Part shown: piece by piece, positions 24,744 through 33,432 of the stretch
Position numbering within the stretch: the stretch's first letter is position 1
Layout of the letters: each line of letters opens with the position of its first letter
Assembly (NCBI RefSeq): GCF_014204975.1
Contig: NZ_JACHMM010000001.1
Location: 1,984,001 to 2,048,000 of the forward strand
Length of the DNA: 64,000 nucleotides
From: Jiangella mangrovi
GTDB taxonomy: Bacteria > Actinomycetota > Actinomycetes > Jiangellales > Jiangellaceae
Direction: 5' to 3'
Position numbers and translations under genes: made by a program
Notes under the pieces: generated by a model
Told to the model about the DNA's origin: nothing
Seen by the model: the letters and a program-made list of their open reading frames with translations, nothing else
Databases searched by the model: none

Positions 24744-24909
24744 TCACGCAGGTTTGCCCAGCCGTCCTGCACGGGGTCCGCGCTGGTGGGCCAGGTTTCC
24801 CAGGATTCGGGTCACCGGCCGCTCGGCCCCTGGTGGTGGGCGCGGCGGCGCTGAAATCCTCCGATCCGACGGATTCAGGACGGGCACCCGGGACCGAATG
24901 AGGTCGTCC

Positions 24910-27060
24910 ATGTTCACTCGCATCGGGCTGCTCGCCGCGCGGCACGCGCGCGCCGTCCTCGTCGTCACCGTGGTCCTGCTGGCCGGGGCGGCGGGGTTCG
25001 GCTTCACCGCGTTCGGGAAGCTCCAGACCGAGGGCTTCACCGACCCCGGCGCGGAGTCGACCACGGCCGACGATCTGGTGGACGAGCGGTTCGGGGGCAG
25101 CGCCGACCTGGTGTTCCTGGTCGACGCGGGCGAGGCGGGGGTCGACGATCCCGCCGTCGCCGCGGCCGGGGAGGAGCTGACCGAGCGGCTGACCGACGAC
25201 CCGGCGCTGGACGAGGTGACGTCCTACTTCGGCACCGGCGCGCCGCCGCTGCGCTCCGACGACGGCCGGTACGCGCTGATCGTCGCCCACCTGGGCAGCG
25301 ACGAAAGCGGCGACGACGGCGCCGTCGCCGACCTGCGGAACACGTACGCCACCGACGAGGGTCCGATCGAGGTGACGCTCGGCGGCGGCGCGGCCGTCGG
25401 GCTGGACATCCGCGACCAGGTGAAGGCCGACCTCGCCTTGGCCGAGGCGATCGCCGTCCCGCTGATCCTCATCCTGCTGCTGTTCGCGTTCGGCAGCCTG
25501 GTCGCGGCGTCCCTGCCGCTGGCCCTCGGCGCGATGGCGGTGTTCGGCACGTTCGCCGCGCTCTCCGTGATCGGGTCGCTGACCGACGTGTCGGTGTTCT
25601 CGATCAACCTCACCACCGCGCTCGGCCTCGGCCTCGCCGTCGACTACGCGCTGCTCATGGTCAGCCGGTTCCGCGAGGAGCTCGCCGCCGGCCGCGACGT
25701 CACCGGCGCCGTCGTGCGCACGGTCGAGACGGCCGGGCGGACCATCGCCTTCAGCGCGGCGACGGTCGCGGCGGCACTGGCCGTCCTGCTGGTCTTCCCG
25801 CTCTACTTCCTGCGCTCGTTCGCCTACGCCGGCATCGCCGTCGTCGTGATCGCGATGGTCAGCGCGCTGCTGGTGCTGCCGGCGCTACTGGCGGTCATGG
25901 GGCCGCGGGTCGACAAGGGCCGGCTGCCGTGGGCGCGGAGCCGGTCCACGAGCACGGAGTCGACGTTCTGGCGGCGGGTCGCCGTCGCGGTCACCCGCCG
26001 CCCGGTGCTGACGGCGCTCCCCGTCGTCGCGCTGCTCCTGCTGGCCGCCGCGCCGCTGCTGAAGGTCGAGTTCGGCACCCCGGACGATCGGGTCCTCACC
26101 ACGGCCAGCGACAGCCGCGTGGTCGGCGACGCGATGCGCGAGTCCTTCCCGGCCGACGACACCCGGGCGATCCAGGTGGTGACGACCCCGGAACTCTCCG
26201 CCGACGCCGTCGACGCCTACACCGGCGAGCTGTCCGGGCTGCCGGGCGTGACGAAGGTGACCGCTACGGAGGGATCGGACGCCACGCTGCTGCTCGTCCG
26301 CACCGACGCCGACCCGCGCTCGGCCGAGGCGCAGGACCTCGTCGGCGCGATCCGCGACGTCGAGCCGCCGGACGGCGTGACGGCGATGGTCGGCGGCGAG
26401 GCGGCTCGGCTGGTCGACAGCAAGGAGGCGATCGGCAGCCGGCTCTGGTTCGCGGCCGGCGCCATCGCGGTCATCATGATCGTTCTGCTCTTCCTGTTCA
26501 CCGGCGGGATCCTGCAGCCGCTGCGGGCGCTGCTGTTCAACCTGTTCGCGCTGTCGGCGACGCTCGGCCTGATGGTGCTGGTCTTCCAGGAGGGCTGGTT
26601 CTCCTCGCCGCTCGGCTTCACCCCGCTGCCGCTCGACATCAGCATGCTCGTGCTGCTCTTCTGCATCGCGTTCGGGCTGTCCATGGACTACGAGGTGTTC
26701 GTGGTCAGCCGGGTCAAGGAGCGCCACGACGCCGGCGCGGCCCCGGTGCCCGCCGTGGTCGACGGCCTGTCGCACACCGGCCGCATCGTCACCACGGCGG
26801 CGATCCTGCTGGCGGTCAACTTCTTCGCGTTCGGCACCAGCGGCGTGAGCTTCATCCAGATGTTCGGCATCGGCAGCGGCATCGCCATCCTCATCGACGC
26901 GACGCTGGTCCGCGGCGTGCTGGTGCCGGCCGGGCTCGCGCTGCTCGGATCGGCGGCGTGGTGGGCGCCCCGTCCGCTGCGTCGCGTGTACGACCGGCTC
27001 GGCCTGCGCGAGGCACCGGCGGAACCGGCCCCGGTCAGGAGTCCCGAGAACGCACGCTGA
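24910..27060 (+). CDS. MMPL/RND-family transporter
   Basis: A 716-aa membrane protein with the MMPL plan: helix 1, an extracellular domain (about 35-165), five helices, a second extracellular domain (about 380-510) and five to six helices. Family signatures GLAVDYALLMVSRFREEL and FGLSMDYEVFVVSRVKE are in the two halves. Actinobacterial relatives export lipids or drugs. I chose the ATG at 24910 with GAGG 6 bp before; an in-frame ATG at 24898 would add four residues. No regulator is adjacent, and the gene is bracketed by the two DUF3800-like copies. Confidence 0.92.
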   Translation: MFTRIGLLAARHARAVLVVTVVLLAGAAGFGFTAFGKLQTEGFTDPGAESTTADDLVDERFGGSADLVFLVDAGEAGVDDPAVAAAGEELTERLTDDPALDEVTSYFGTGAPPLRSDDGRYALIVAHLGSDESGDDGAVADLRNTYATDEGPIEVTLGGGAAVGLDIRDQVKADLALAEAIAVPLILILLLFAFGSLVAASLPLALGAMAVFGTFAALSVIGSLTDVSVFSINLTTALGLGLAVDYALLMVSRFREELAAGRDVTGAVVRTVETAGRTIAFSAATVAAALAVLLVFPLYFLRSFAYAGIAVVVIAMVSALLVLPALLAVMGPRVDKGRLPWARSRSTSTESTFWRRVAVAVTRRPVLTALPVVALLLLAAAPLLKVEFGTPDDRVLTTASDSRVVGDAMRESFPADDTRAIQVVTTPELSADAVDAYTGELSGLPGVTKVTATEGSDATLLLVRTDADPRSAEAQDLVGAIRDVEPPDGVTAMVGGEAARLVDSKEAIGSRLWFAAGAIAVIMIVLLFLFTGGILQPLRALLFNLFALSATLGLMVLVFQEGWFSSPLGFTPLPLDISMLVLLFCIAFGLSMDYEVFVVSRVKERHDAGAAPVPAVVDGLSHTGRIVTTAAILLAVNFFAFGTSGVSFIQMFGIGSGIAILIDATLVRGVLVPAGLALLGSAAWWAPRPLRRVYDRLGLREAPAEPAPVRSPENAR

Positions 27061-27172
27061 AGCCTGGTGCCCACCTCACGCCCGTTCGCCCTATCGCCCG
27101 ACGGGGAATGTCAGCGCCCCAAGGCACACTGGAAGGTGGTGAAGATCGACAATCCGGGAAGGGGGTGCGCGC

Positions 27173-27475
27173 TTGGCGCTGCACGCATACGCCGACGAAT
27201 CGAAGAAGGGCGACTACATCGTCGCCGCCACGGTGATCGCGGGCGGCGAGGTCACGGCCGCCCGTCAGGCCCTGCGCGAACTCCTGGTGGGAAAGCAGCA
27301 GCGAATTCACTTCAAGGCCGAAACACGGCCGACGCGGAAGGCGCAGATCCTCGAGACCGTCCTCGAGGTCACCGAGGACTGCCGGCTCTACATCTGCCGG
27401 TCTCGGCATAGCGCACGCGAGAACTGTCTGCACGCGATGGTGCCCGACCGATTGACGGTCATAGAAGCCGGATAG
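27173..27475 (+). pseudogene. DUF3800-like copy with internal deletion
   Basis: A 100-aa reading frame from a TTG at 27173, preceded by GGAAGGGGG. Residues 1-92 follow the full copy at 24142 (MALHAYADESK, RIHFKAE, RHSARENCLHAMVPD) and then jump directly to the common end VIEAG. About 70 residues, including the WAPDAIAWCWA block, are missing in frame. The deletion probably removed the functional core, although the frame and ribosome site survive. Confidence 0.7.
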
Positions 27476-27571
27476 CGTGAAGCCCCGCCTACCAGTCATT
27501 CCGCCTGGCCGCGAGGCTCCCATACCTTCGGGCTACTGCCTTCGGCACCTACAAGCCTACGCAACGTATAG
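27476..27571 (+). repeat. Hairpin repeat after the second DUF3800-like gene
   Basis: Roughly 80 percent identical to 24655-24743. The stem AGCCCCGC (27481-27488) with GCGAGGCT (27511-27518) keeps its pairing through two compensating swaps relative to the first copy, with one mismatch. It ends just before the convergent GH84 stop. Confidence 0.7.
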
Positions 27572-27579
27572 ACACTTGA

Positions 27580-29208
27580 CTAGTCGTTCCATCGCCGGGG
27601 CCAACGGAGCACGGCCCGGACGAACGGCGGGACGACGGTCCTGAGCACGTTCTGTTCCTCGTGCGATTCGGCGACGGCGAGGGCGTCGGCCGCCGCCGCG
27701 CGTTCCACCTCACCGGCCGACGGCGCCAGCGCGACCAGGGCGGCGAGCCCGGCACGGCCGGTGTCGGCCAGCGCGACCAGCCACGGCATGACCTCGCGCT
27801 CGATCCGGTCGGCCGGCTCGCGCTCGCCGTCGGGGGCCGCCGCCACCATGGCCGCGAACCGGTCCCGCAGCGCCTCGGCCGCCGCGAGCGACCCACCCAG
27901 CGCGGCGTCGCACAGCGCCGAGAGCGCCGGGTCCTGCGGCGCCGACGGCGGCCAGGACGCGCACGCGCGGGCCAGCGTCCGGACCGCTTCCGTCGCCCCG
28001 ACGGCGTCCAGCGCCCGATGGTGTGCGGCGAGCGCGTCGTACCCACCCGGGTTCCACGCCCAGTCCGCCACCGTGGCCACGGCGATGCGCGATGCGGCCT
28101 CGTGCGGCATCGGGTTCGCGGTGATCCCGGCGAAGCGGGCACCGTCGAGTGAAGCCGGCCGCCCGACCAGCGGGCCGAGGAACAGCCGCGGGAAGTCGAA
28201 GTCGTTGACCGGGAAGTTGTCCCAGAGCAGCAGCTCGTGCCCGTACGACGCCGCGGCCGCGTCGATCTCCGCGCGGGTGATGTCGCCGACCACGATGTCG
28301 CGGCCGGTCCACCAGACCAGCACCTCGGGCGGCAGTTCGGCGGCCAGCAGATCGCGGTGCGGCGTCGGCTCGGTGCCCGCGTAGTCGGTCGGCACCATGA
28401 TCAGTGGCCGGCCCAGCCGCTCGATGACGGAGCGGCAGACCGCGGCGTGCGCTCGCGCCGCCGACCCGGGCGCGTCGCCGAACGCCGCCACGTCCGCCTC
28501 GTGCGAGAGGTCCGGCGGGATGTCGTCGAACAGCAGCGCGACGTCGTCCACGCCGACGCTCCGGACCTGCTCGAGCTTCGCCACCAGCAGCTCCAGCTCG
28601 GCCGGGTCGCTGTAGACCATCGAGAGGCCGGGCGAGACGGCGAACACGAACCGCACGTGCGACCGCCGCGCCGCCGCGGCCAGCTCGCCGATGCGGTCCA
28701 GCTCGGCCGGCGGATACGGCTCGCGCCACTGCTTGCGGTGGTACGGGTCGTCCTTGGGTGCGTAGACGTAGGTGTTGAGCTTGTGCCGTCCGGCGAACTC
28801 CAGGTGCGACAGCCGGTCCGCGTGCGACCACGGCGGGCCGTAGAAGCCCTCGATGGTGCCGCGCCAGCGCAGCTCGGGGTGGTCCTCGACGGTGACGGGC
28901 GGCAGCACGCCGTCGCCGTCGGCCTGTACCAGGGACCGCAGCGTCTGGGCGCCGTAGAACGCACCGGCCGGGTCCGACGCGGTGATCGTCGCGGTCGTGC
29001 CCTCGACGGTCAGCCGGTAACCCTCGGAGGGACCGCCCGGCGAGATCTCGACGACGACGGTGACCGGCTCACCCCGGTCCGTGGTCGGGAGCGACGTCAG
29101 GACGGCGGCGGCGTTCGCGCAGGTGCCGGGCGCGTCGACCACGACGGAACCGATGCTGACGCCGTCGTTCCCCCTGGTCTGGAGGTTCCTGGGCTGGGGA
29201 GTCAGCAT
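27580..29208 (-). CDS. GH84-family beta-N-acetylglucosaminidase
   Basis: A 542-aa protein. An N-terminal GH20b-like alpha/beta domain (about 1-112) precedes the GH84 TIM barrel starting at RGTIEGFYGPPWSH (117-129). The catalytic aspartate pair is D228-D229 in LLFDDIP, followed by a helical C-terminal region. GH84 enzymes remove terminal beta-GlcNAc by substrate-assisted catalysis. No signal peptide is present, so it acts on an imported glycan. The ATG at 29208 lies 7 nt after a good -10 (TATCGT), implying a leaderless transcript. It is divergent from the double MBL gene across a LacI-type operator. Confidence 0.9.
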   Translation of the reverse strand: MLTPQPRNLQTRGNDGVSIGSVVVDAPGTCANAAAVLTSLPTTDRGEPVTVVVEISPGGPSEGYRLTVEGTTATITASDPAGAFYGAQTLRSLVQADGDGVLPPVTVEDHPELRWRGTIEGFYGPPWSHADRLSHLEFAGRHKLNTYVYAPKDDPYHRKQWREPYPPAELDRIGELAAAARRSHVRFVFAVSPGLSMVYSDPAELELLVAKLEQVRSVGVDDVALLFDDIPPDLSHEADVAAFGDAPGSAARAHAAVCRSVIERLGRPLIMVPTDYAGTEPTPHRDLLAAELPPEVLVWWTGRDIVVGDITRAEIDAAAASYGHELLLWDNFPVNDFDFPRLFLGPLVGRPASLDGARFAGITANPMPHEAASRIAVATVADWAWNPGGYDALAAHHRALDAVGATEAVRTLARACASWPPSAPQDPALSALCDAALGGSLAAAEALRDRFAAMVAAAPDGEREPADRIEREVMPWLVALADTGRAGLAALVALAPSAGEVERAAAADALAVAESHEEQNVLRTVVPPFVRAVLRWPRRWND

Positions 29209-29232
29209 TGTGGGAACGATACCATCAGGGCT
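29209..29232. promoter_or_regulatory. Divergent leaderless promoters sharing one LacI-type operator
   Basis: Only 24 bp separate two start codons. Rightward -10 TACCAT (29220-29225) is 7 nt from the ATG at 29233; leftward -10 TATCGT (29221-29216) is 7 nt from the ATG at 29208. The operator TGGGAACGATACCA (29211-29224) covers both. The -35 elements would lie inside the opposite genes and are weak. Confidence 0.75.
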
Positions 29233-31056
29233 ATGTCGTGGAACGAGGTCGCGCCAGGGGTGTTCCGGGTCCGGGACACCTGCAACGTCTACGTCGTCCG
29301 TTCGCCGAACGGGCGCGACGGCGTCGCCGTCGACTTCGGGTCCGGCGCGGTCCTCGACCACCTCGCCGACATGGGCATCGAGCGGCTGACCGACGTGCTC
29401 ATGACGCACCACCACCGCGACCAGGGCCAGGGGCTGCCGCGCGCCGTGGCGGCCGGCATCGCCGTCCACGTGCCGCCGGTGGAGCAGGACCTGTTCGCCC
29501 ACGTCGACGACATGTGGGCGGGTCGGCCGATCGTCAACGACTACAACCTGCGGCAGGACAAGTTCTCGATCCTGGAACCGGTCGCCGTGGCGAGCACCGT
29601 CCCGGAGTACCGCACAGCCACGTACGGGGGCGTGGAGGTCCGGGTGCTGCCGACGCCCGGGCACACGACCGGCTCGGTCACCTACGTCGTCGGCGGCATC
29701 GCGTTCACCGGCGACCTCATCCACGCGCCGGGCAAGGTGTGGTCGCTGGCCGCCACGCAGTGGTCCTACACCGAGAACGAGGGCCCGGCCATGACGGTGC
29801 TCAGCTGCTACCAGCTGCTCGAGCAGCCGCTGGACCTGCTGCTGCCGTCGCACGGCGAGCCGATGCCCGACCCCCGGGCTGCTCTGGAGCTGCTGGCCGA
29901 GCGGATGCAGCGCTACGTCGACGCCCGCCGGCCGCAGCCGTGGGACCTCCGCACCCGCCTCGACGAGCCGTTCCGGGAGCTGACCCCGCACCTGCTGCTC
30001 AACCGCACCGCCAACTCGTGCTCGTACGTGCTGCTGTCCGAGACGGGGAACGCTCTGGTCATCGACTACGGCTACGACATGACGACGGGGCTGCCGTCGG
30101 GTACCGACCGTGCGTCGCGGCGGCCGTGGCTCGCGTCGCTGCCGGCGCTGCGCCGTCAGTACGGCGTCACGAAGATCGAGGTCGCGCTGCCCACGCACTA
30201 CCACGACGACCACGTGGCCGGGATGCCGCTGCTGCGCGACGTGGAGGGGACCGAGATCTGGGCGCCGGCGCACGTGACGCCGATCCTCGAGCGGCCGGAG
30301 CGCTACGACCTGCCGTGCCTCTGGTACGACCCGATTCCGGTCGACCGGTCGCTGCCCCTCGGCGAGTGGTTCCGGTGGCACGAGTACGAGATCACGGTGC
30401 ACGACCTGCCCGGTCACACGCTGTACCACGCGGGCTTCGAGTTCATGGTCGACGGCGTGCGGGTGCTGGCGACCGGGGACCAGCAGGAGGGGCTCGGCGT
30501 GCCCGGCGGCGGGCGTCGCGAGCTGCTGAACTACCAGTACCGCAACCTGTTCCGCATCGGCGACTACCAGCGCAGCGCGGCGCTGTACCGGCGGGTCGCG
30601 CCTGGGCTCATGGTGACCGGTCACTGGGAGCCACGTTGGGTCGACGACGCCTACCTCGACCTGCTGACCGAGCTGGGCGACGAGCTGGTCGAGCTGCACG
30701 AGGAGCTGCTGCCGCTCGACGCCGTCGACTTCGGCGCCGGCGGGGTCGCCGCGGCGATCACGCCGTACCGCAGTGCGGTGAGGGCCGGACGGACGCAGCG
30801 TTTCGACGTGATGGTACGCAACCCACTCCGCGAGAAGGCGGAGGTCAGCGTGCGGATGGTGATCCCTATAGGCTGGGCGGCGGCACCGGCCGAGCAGGTG
30901 CTCACGCTGGCGGCGGGCGAAGTGGCCACCGCCACGTTCGACGTCACGGCCGGCGGCCCGCCGCGTCGCCGCACACCGATCGCGGCCGACGTGACGGCCG
31001 GCGAGCTGCGCCTCGGTCAGCACGTCGAGGCGTTCGTCGACGTCGTGGAGCCGTGA
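29233..31056 (+). CDS. Double metallo-beta-lactamase-fold protein
   Basis: A 607-aa cytoplasmic protein with two MBL-fold halves. The first (about 1-235) has HHHRDQ (59-64), where the last metal-binding His of HxHxDH is Gln, plus a GHT and a GD. The second (about 260-500) has a complete H322-x-H324-x-D326-H327, then GHT and GDQ. A C-terminal beta-sandwich of about 90 residues follows. Such duplicated MBL proteins in glycan loci are not functionally described, as far as I know; hydrolysis of an ester, lactone or phosphodiester linked to the sugar is possible. It is under the shared LacI operator. Confidence 0.75.
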   Translation: MSWNEVAPGVFRVRDTCNVYVVRSPNGRDGVAVDFGSGAVLDHLADMGIERLTDVLMTHHHRDQGQGLPRAVAAGIAVHVPPVEQDLFAHVDDMWAGRPIVNDYNLRQDKFSILEPVAVASTVPEYRTATYGGVEVRVLPTPGHTTGSVTYVVGGIAFTGDLIHAPGKVWSLAATQWSYTENEGPAMTVLSCYQLLEQPLDLLLPSHGEPMPDPRAALELLAERMQRYVDARRPQPWDLRTRLDEPFRELTPHLLLNRTANSCSYVLLSETGNALVIDYGYDMTTGLPSGTDRASRRPWLASLPALRRQYGVTKIEVALPTHYHDDHVAGMPLLRDVEGTEIWAPAHVTPILERPERYDLPCLWYDPIPVDRSLPLGEWFRWHEYEITVHDLPGHTLYHAGFEFMVDGVRVLATGDQQEGLGVPGGGRRELLNYQYRNLFRIGDYQRSAALYRRVAPGLMVTGHWEPRWVDDAYLDLLTELGDELVELHEELLPLDAVDFGAGGVAAAITPYRSAVRAGRTQRFDVMVRNPLREKAEVSVRMVIPIGWAAAPAEQVLTLAAGEVATATFDVTAGGPPRRRTPIAADVTAGELRLGQHVEAFVDVVEP

Positions 31057-31150
31057 CGAGGGGGTGGCGCAAGTGGGGCGACAGGCCAACGGTGACGGCG
31101 CTGGTTCGGCTGCCGTCGTGGGCGCCGGGGCTGCGGCCGCGCCGGAGCTG

Positions 31151-32155
31151 ATGCGGCGCGCGACCATCAAGGACGTCGCCGTGGCCGCCGGGGTCTCGCG
31201 GTCGACGGCGTCGCGCGCGCTCACGGGCCGGGGCTACGTCGCCACCGACGTGCGCGAACGCGTCCTCGCCGCCGCCGAGAACCTGCGCTACGTCCCCGAC
31301 GCCACCGCCCGCTACCTCAAGCAGCAGGTCAGCCTCTCGCTCGGCGTGCTGGTGTCGGACCTGCGCAACTCGTTCTACGCGCGGCTCGCCGCCGGCGTGG
31401 GCCAGGCCGCCCGCACCCAGGGCTACAGCCTCGTGCTCGCCGAGGACGGCGGCTCCGCCGAGGCCCAGGTCGAGGCCGCCGAGACGTTCGTCGCCACGCG
31501 GGTCGCCGGGGTCGTCGTCACGCCGGTCTCGGCCGACGTCACCACCTACCTCTCCCGGCACCGCATCCCCGTGGTCGAGATCGACCGGCAGTTCGCGGCC
31601 GGTGACTGCGACGCCGTCGTCGTCGACAACCAGGGTGCCTCGCAGCAGGTCATCGAGCACCTGGTCGGGCTCGGGCACCGGCGCATCGCGCTGTTCATCG
31701 ACGAGACCACGTGGACCACCGGGCGCGACCGGCACGCCGGCTACCAGACGGCGCTGGCGGCGGCCGGCATCGCGCTCGACCCCGACCTCGTCGTCTCCTC
31801 CGGCTGGGACGTCGACGCCGCCCGGGCCGCGGCTCGGGCGCTGCTCGGTCCGGACGAGCGGCCGACCGCCGTGTTCGCGGCCAACAACGTCCTCGCTGAG
31901 GGCGTCTGGCGGGCCGCGAACGACCTCGGCCTGAGCATCCCCGACGACGTCAGCCTGGTCTCTTTCGACGACGCGCCCTGGATGAGCCTGGTCACCCCCG
32001 GCCTCACCGCCGTCGCGCAGGACGAGGCCGCGCTCGGCGAGACCGCCGTACGCCGGCTGCTGGACCGCATCGCCGAGCCGGACGCCGCACCGGTCACCGT
32101 CGAGGTGTCGACGACCTTCGTCGAGCGCGCCTCCACCCGCCGCCTCCCCGCCTGA
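31151..32155 (+). CDS. LacI-family regulator of the glycan locus
   Basis: A 334-aa repressor. The N-terminal LacI helix-turn-helix (ATIKDVAVAAGVSRSTASRAL, residues 4-23 or so) with hinge helix leads to a periplasmic-binding-protein-like sugar domain. The ATG at 31151, with GGAG 4 bp upstream, gives the standard family start; a GTG at 31064 would add 29 low-complexity residues. Sites of the LacI type, TGGGAWCGATCCCA-like, lie upstream of the import operon, between GH84 and the MBL gene, and at the ROK gene. It is the only LacI protein in the window and so the natural candidate to bind them. It follows the MBL gene, probably as part of the same transcript. Confidence 0.92.
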   Translation: MRRATIKDVAVAAGVSRSTASRALTGRGYVATDVRERVLAAAENLRYVPDATARYLKQQVSLSLGVLVSDLRNSFYARLAAGVGQAARTQGYSLVLAEDGGSAEAQVEAAETFVATRVAGVVVTPVSADVTTYLSRHRIPVVEIDRQFAAGDCDAVVVDNQGASQQVIEHLVGLGHRRIALFIDETTWTTGRDRHAGYQTALAAAGIALDPDLVVSSGWDVDAARAAARALLGPDERPTAVFAANNVLAEGVWRAANDLGLSIPDDVSLVSFDDAPWMSLVTPGLTAVAQDEAALGETAVRRLLDRIAEPDAAPVTVEVSTTFVERASTRRLPA

Positions 32156-32169
32156 CCTCACCCCCCGCC

Positions 32170-32203
32170 CCGGCGACGGCTCGGGCCCGGCGACGGCTCG
32201 GGC
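32170..32203. repeat. 17-bp tandem repeat after the LacI gene
   Basis: The unit CCGGCGACGGCTCGGGC occurs twice head to tail, followed by CCGGGCC. It may form part of a GC-rich terminator for the LacI transcript. Confidence 0.5.
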
Positions 32204-32324
32204 CCGGGCCTCTGCCTGCGGCGCACGCCCCGCTGCAAGAAACGTCCGCCCGGCTTGAACCTCTCGGGCGACCACAGCGGAACCGCAGGTGACGCCGTAA
32301 GGACAAATCTTGGTCAAAGGCTTG

Positions 32325-32396
32325 TGGGAACGATCCCTCTTGACCTGAGTGGGGATCAGTTGTCATGATGCGATGGGCCACCTGGGATCGATCCCA
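32325..32396 (+). promoter_or_regulatory. Promoter of the ROK-SIS-GH38 operon with two flanking LacI-type operators
   Basis: TTGACC (32340-32345), an 18-bp spacer and CATGAT (32364-32369) form the promoter. Operator TGGGAACGATCCCT (32325-32338) ends just before the -35, and the perfect palindrome TGGGATCGATCCCA (32383-32396) lies after the start site. Their centres are 58 bp apart, suiting repression by a bridging tetramer or double occupancy. Confidence 0.8.
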
Positions 32397-32427
32397 CGTG
32401 ACGCGCAGGGACGGAGAAGCGGACCGC

Positions 32428-33432
32428 ATGACCGACGAGCAGGATTCCCACGCACCGGGGCGGGCGGTGCTGTCGCTGGACATCGGCGGCACCAAGCTGG
32501 CGGTCGGCGTCGTCACGGCCGACGGCGAGGTGCACGGGCTGGTCGTCGAGCCGACCCGCCGCTGGGAGGGGCCCGACGTCGTGATCCCGCGGCTGTTCGA
32601 GCTGGGCCATCGGGCCATCGCCGCCGCCGGGCTGGACCGGCCGGTCGACGCCGTCGGCATCTCGTGCGGCGGGCCGCTCGACAGCGGCACCGGCGTCCTC
32701 ATCTCGCCGCCGCACCTGCCGGGCTGGCTGGACGTGCCGCTCGGGTCGATGACGAGCGACGAGTTCGGGGTGCCGGCCTACCTCGAGAACGACGCCACCG
32801 CCGCGGCCCTGGGCGAGCACCGCTTCGGCGCGGCCCGCGGTGTGAGCACGATGATCTACCTCACCATCTCGACGGGCGTCGGCGGGGGCGCCGTCATCGA
32901 CGGGCAGCTGCACCGGGGCGCGGCCGGCAACGGCGGCGAGCTCGGCCACCTCATGGTCCGCCCCGGCGGGCGGCCCTGCACGTGCGGCCGGCGCGGCTGC
33001 CTCGAGGCGTACGTCTCCGGCACGAACATCGCCGAGCGGGCGGTCGAGGGGCTGCGCGCGGGGCGGGTGTCGCCGGACGGCTCGCCGTCGAGCCTCGCCG
33101 CGATCGAGCAGCCGACGGCGGCCGACGTCGCCGCGGCGGCACTCGCGGGTGACGGGTACGCGCGGGCGATCTGGACCGAGACGACCGACGTGCTGGGCCA
33201 GGCGCTGACGGACCTCGTGAACGTGTTCGAGCCCGAGCTCGTGGTGCTCGGCGGCGGGGTCACGCGCTCCGGCGCCATGCTGCTCGAGCCGGTCGCCGAA
33301 GCCGTGGCGCGCGACGCGATGCCGCCGGCGGCCAAGGCGGCCCGCGTGGTGCTGGCCGGGCTCGGCGACGTGGTCTGCGTGGTCGGTGCCGGCGTGGTCG
33401 CGCTGGACGCGCAGGAGGGCGAGCATGCCTGA
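32428..33432 (+). CDS. ROK-family sugar kinase
   Basis: A 334-aa cytoplasmic kinase. The ATP-binding motif DIGGTK lies near residue 20, the substrate motif GELGH and zinc-binding CTCGRRGCLE near 170-190. There is no helix-turn-helix, so it is an enzyme and not a repressor. In this locus it may phosphorylate mannose, GlcNAc or ManNAc released by the glycosidases. I chose the ATG at 32428 (MTDEQ) since the longer frame runs through the operator. It overlaps the SIS gene by 8 bp. Confidence 0.9.
   Translation: MTDEQDSHAPGRAVLSLDIGGTKLAVGVVTADGEVHGLVVEPTRRWEGPDVVIPRLFELGHRAIAAAGLDRPVDAVGISCGGPLDSGTGVLISPPHLPGWLDVPLGSMTSDEFGVPAYLENDATAAALGEHRFGAARGVSTMIYLTISTGVGGGAVIDGQLHRGAAGNGGELGHLMVRPGGRPCTCGRRGCLEAYVSGTNIAERAVEGLRAGRVSPDGSPSSLAAIEQPTAADVAAAALAGDGYARAIWTETTDVLGQALTDLVNVFEPELVVLGGGVTRSGAMLLEPVAEAVARDAMPPAAKAARVVLAGLGDVVCVVGAGVVALDAQEGEHA

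Noticed and set aside
32170-32203. CRISPR-like direct repeat
   Set aside because: Just two head-to-tail units with no spacers.
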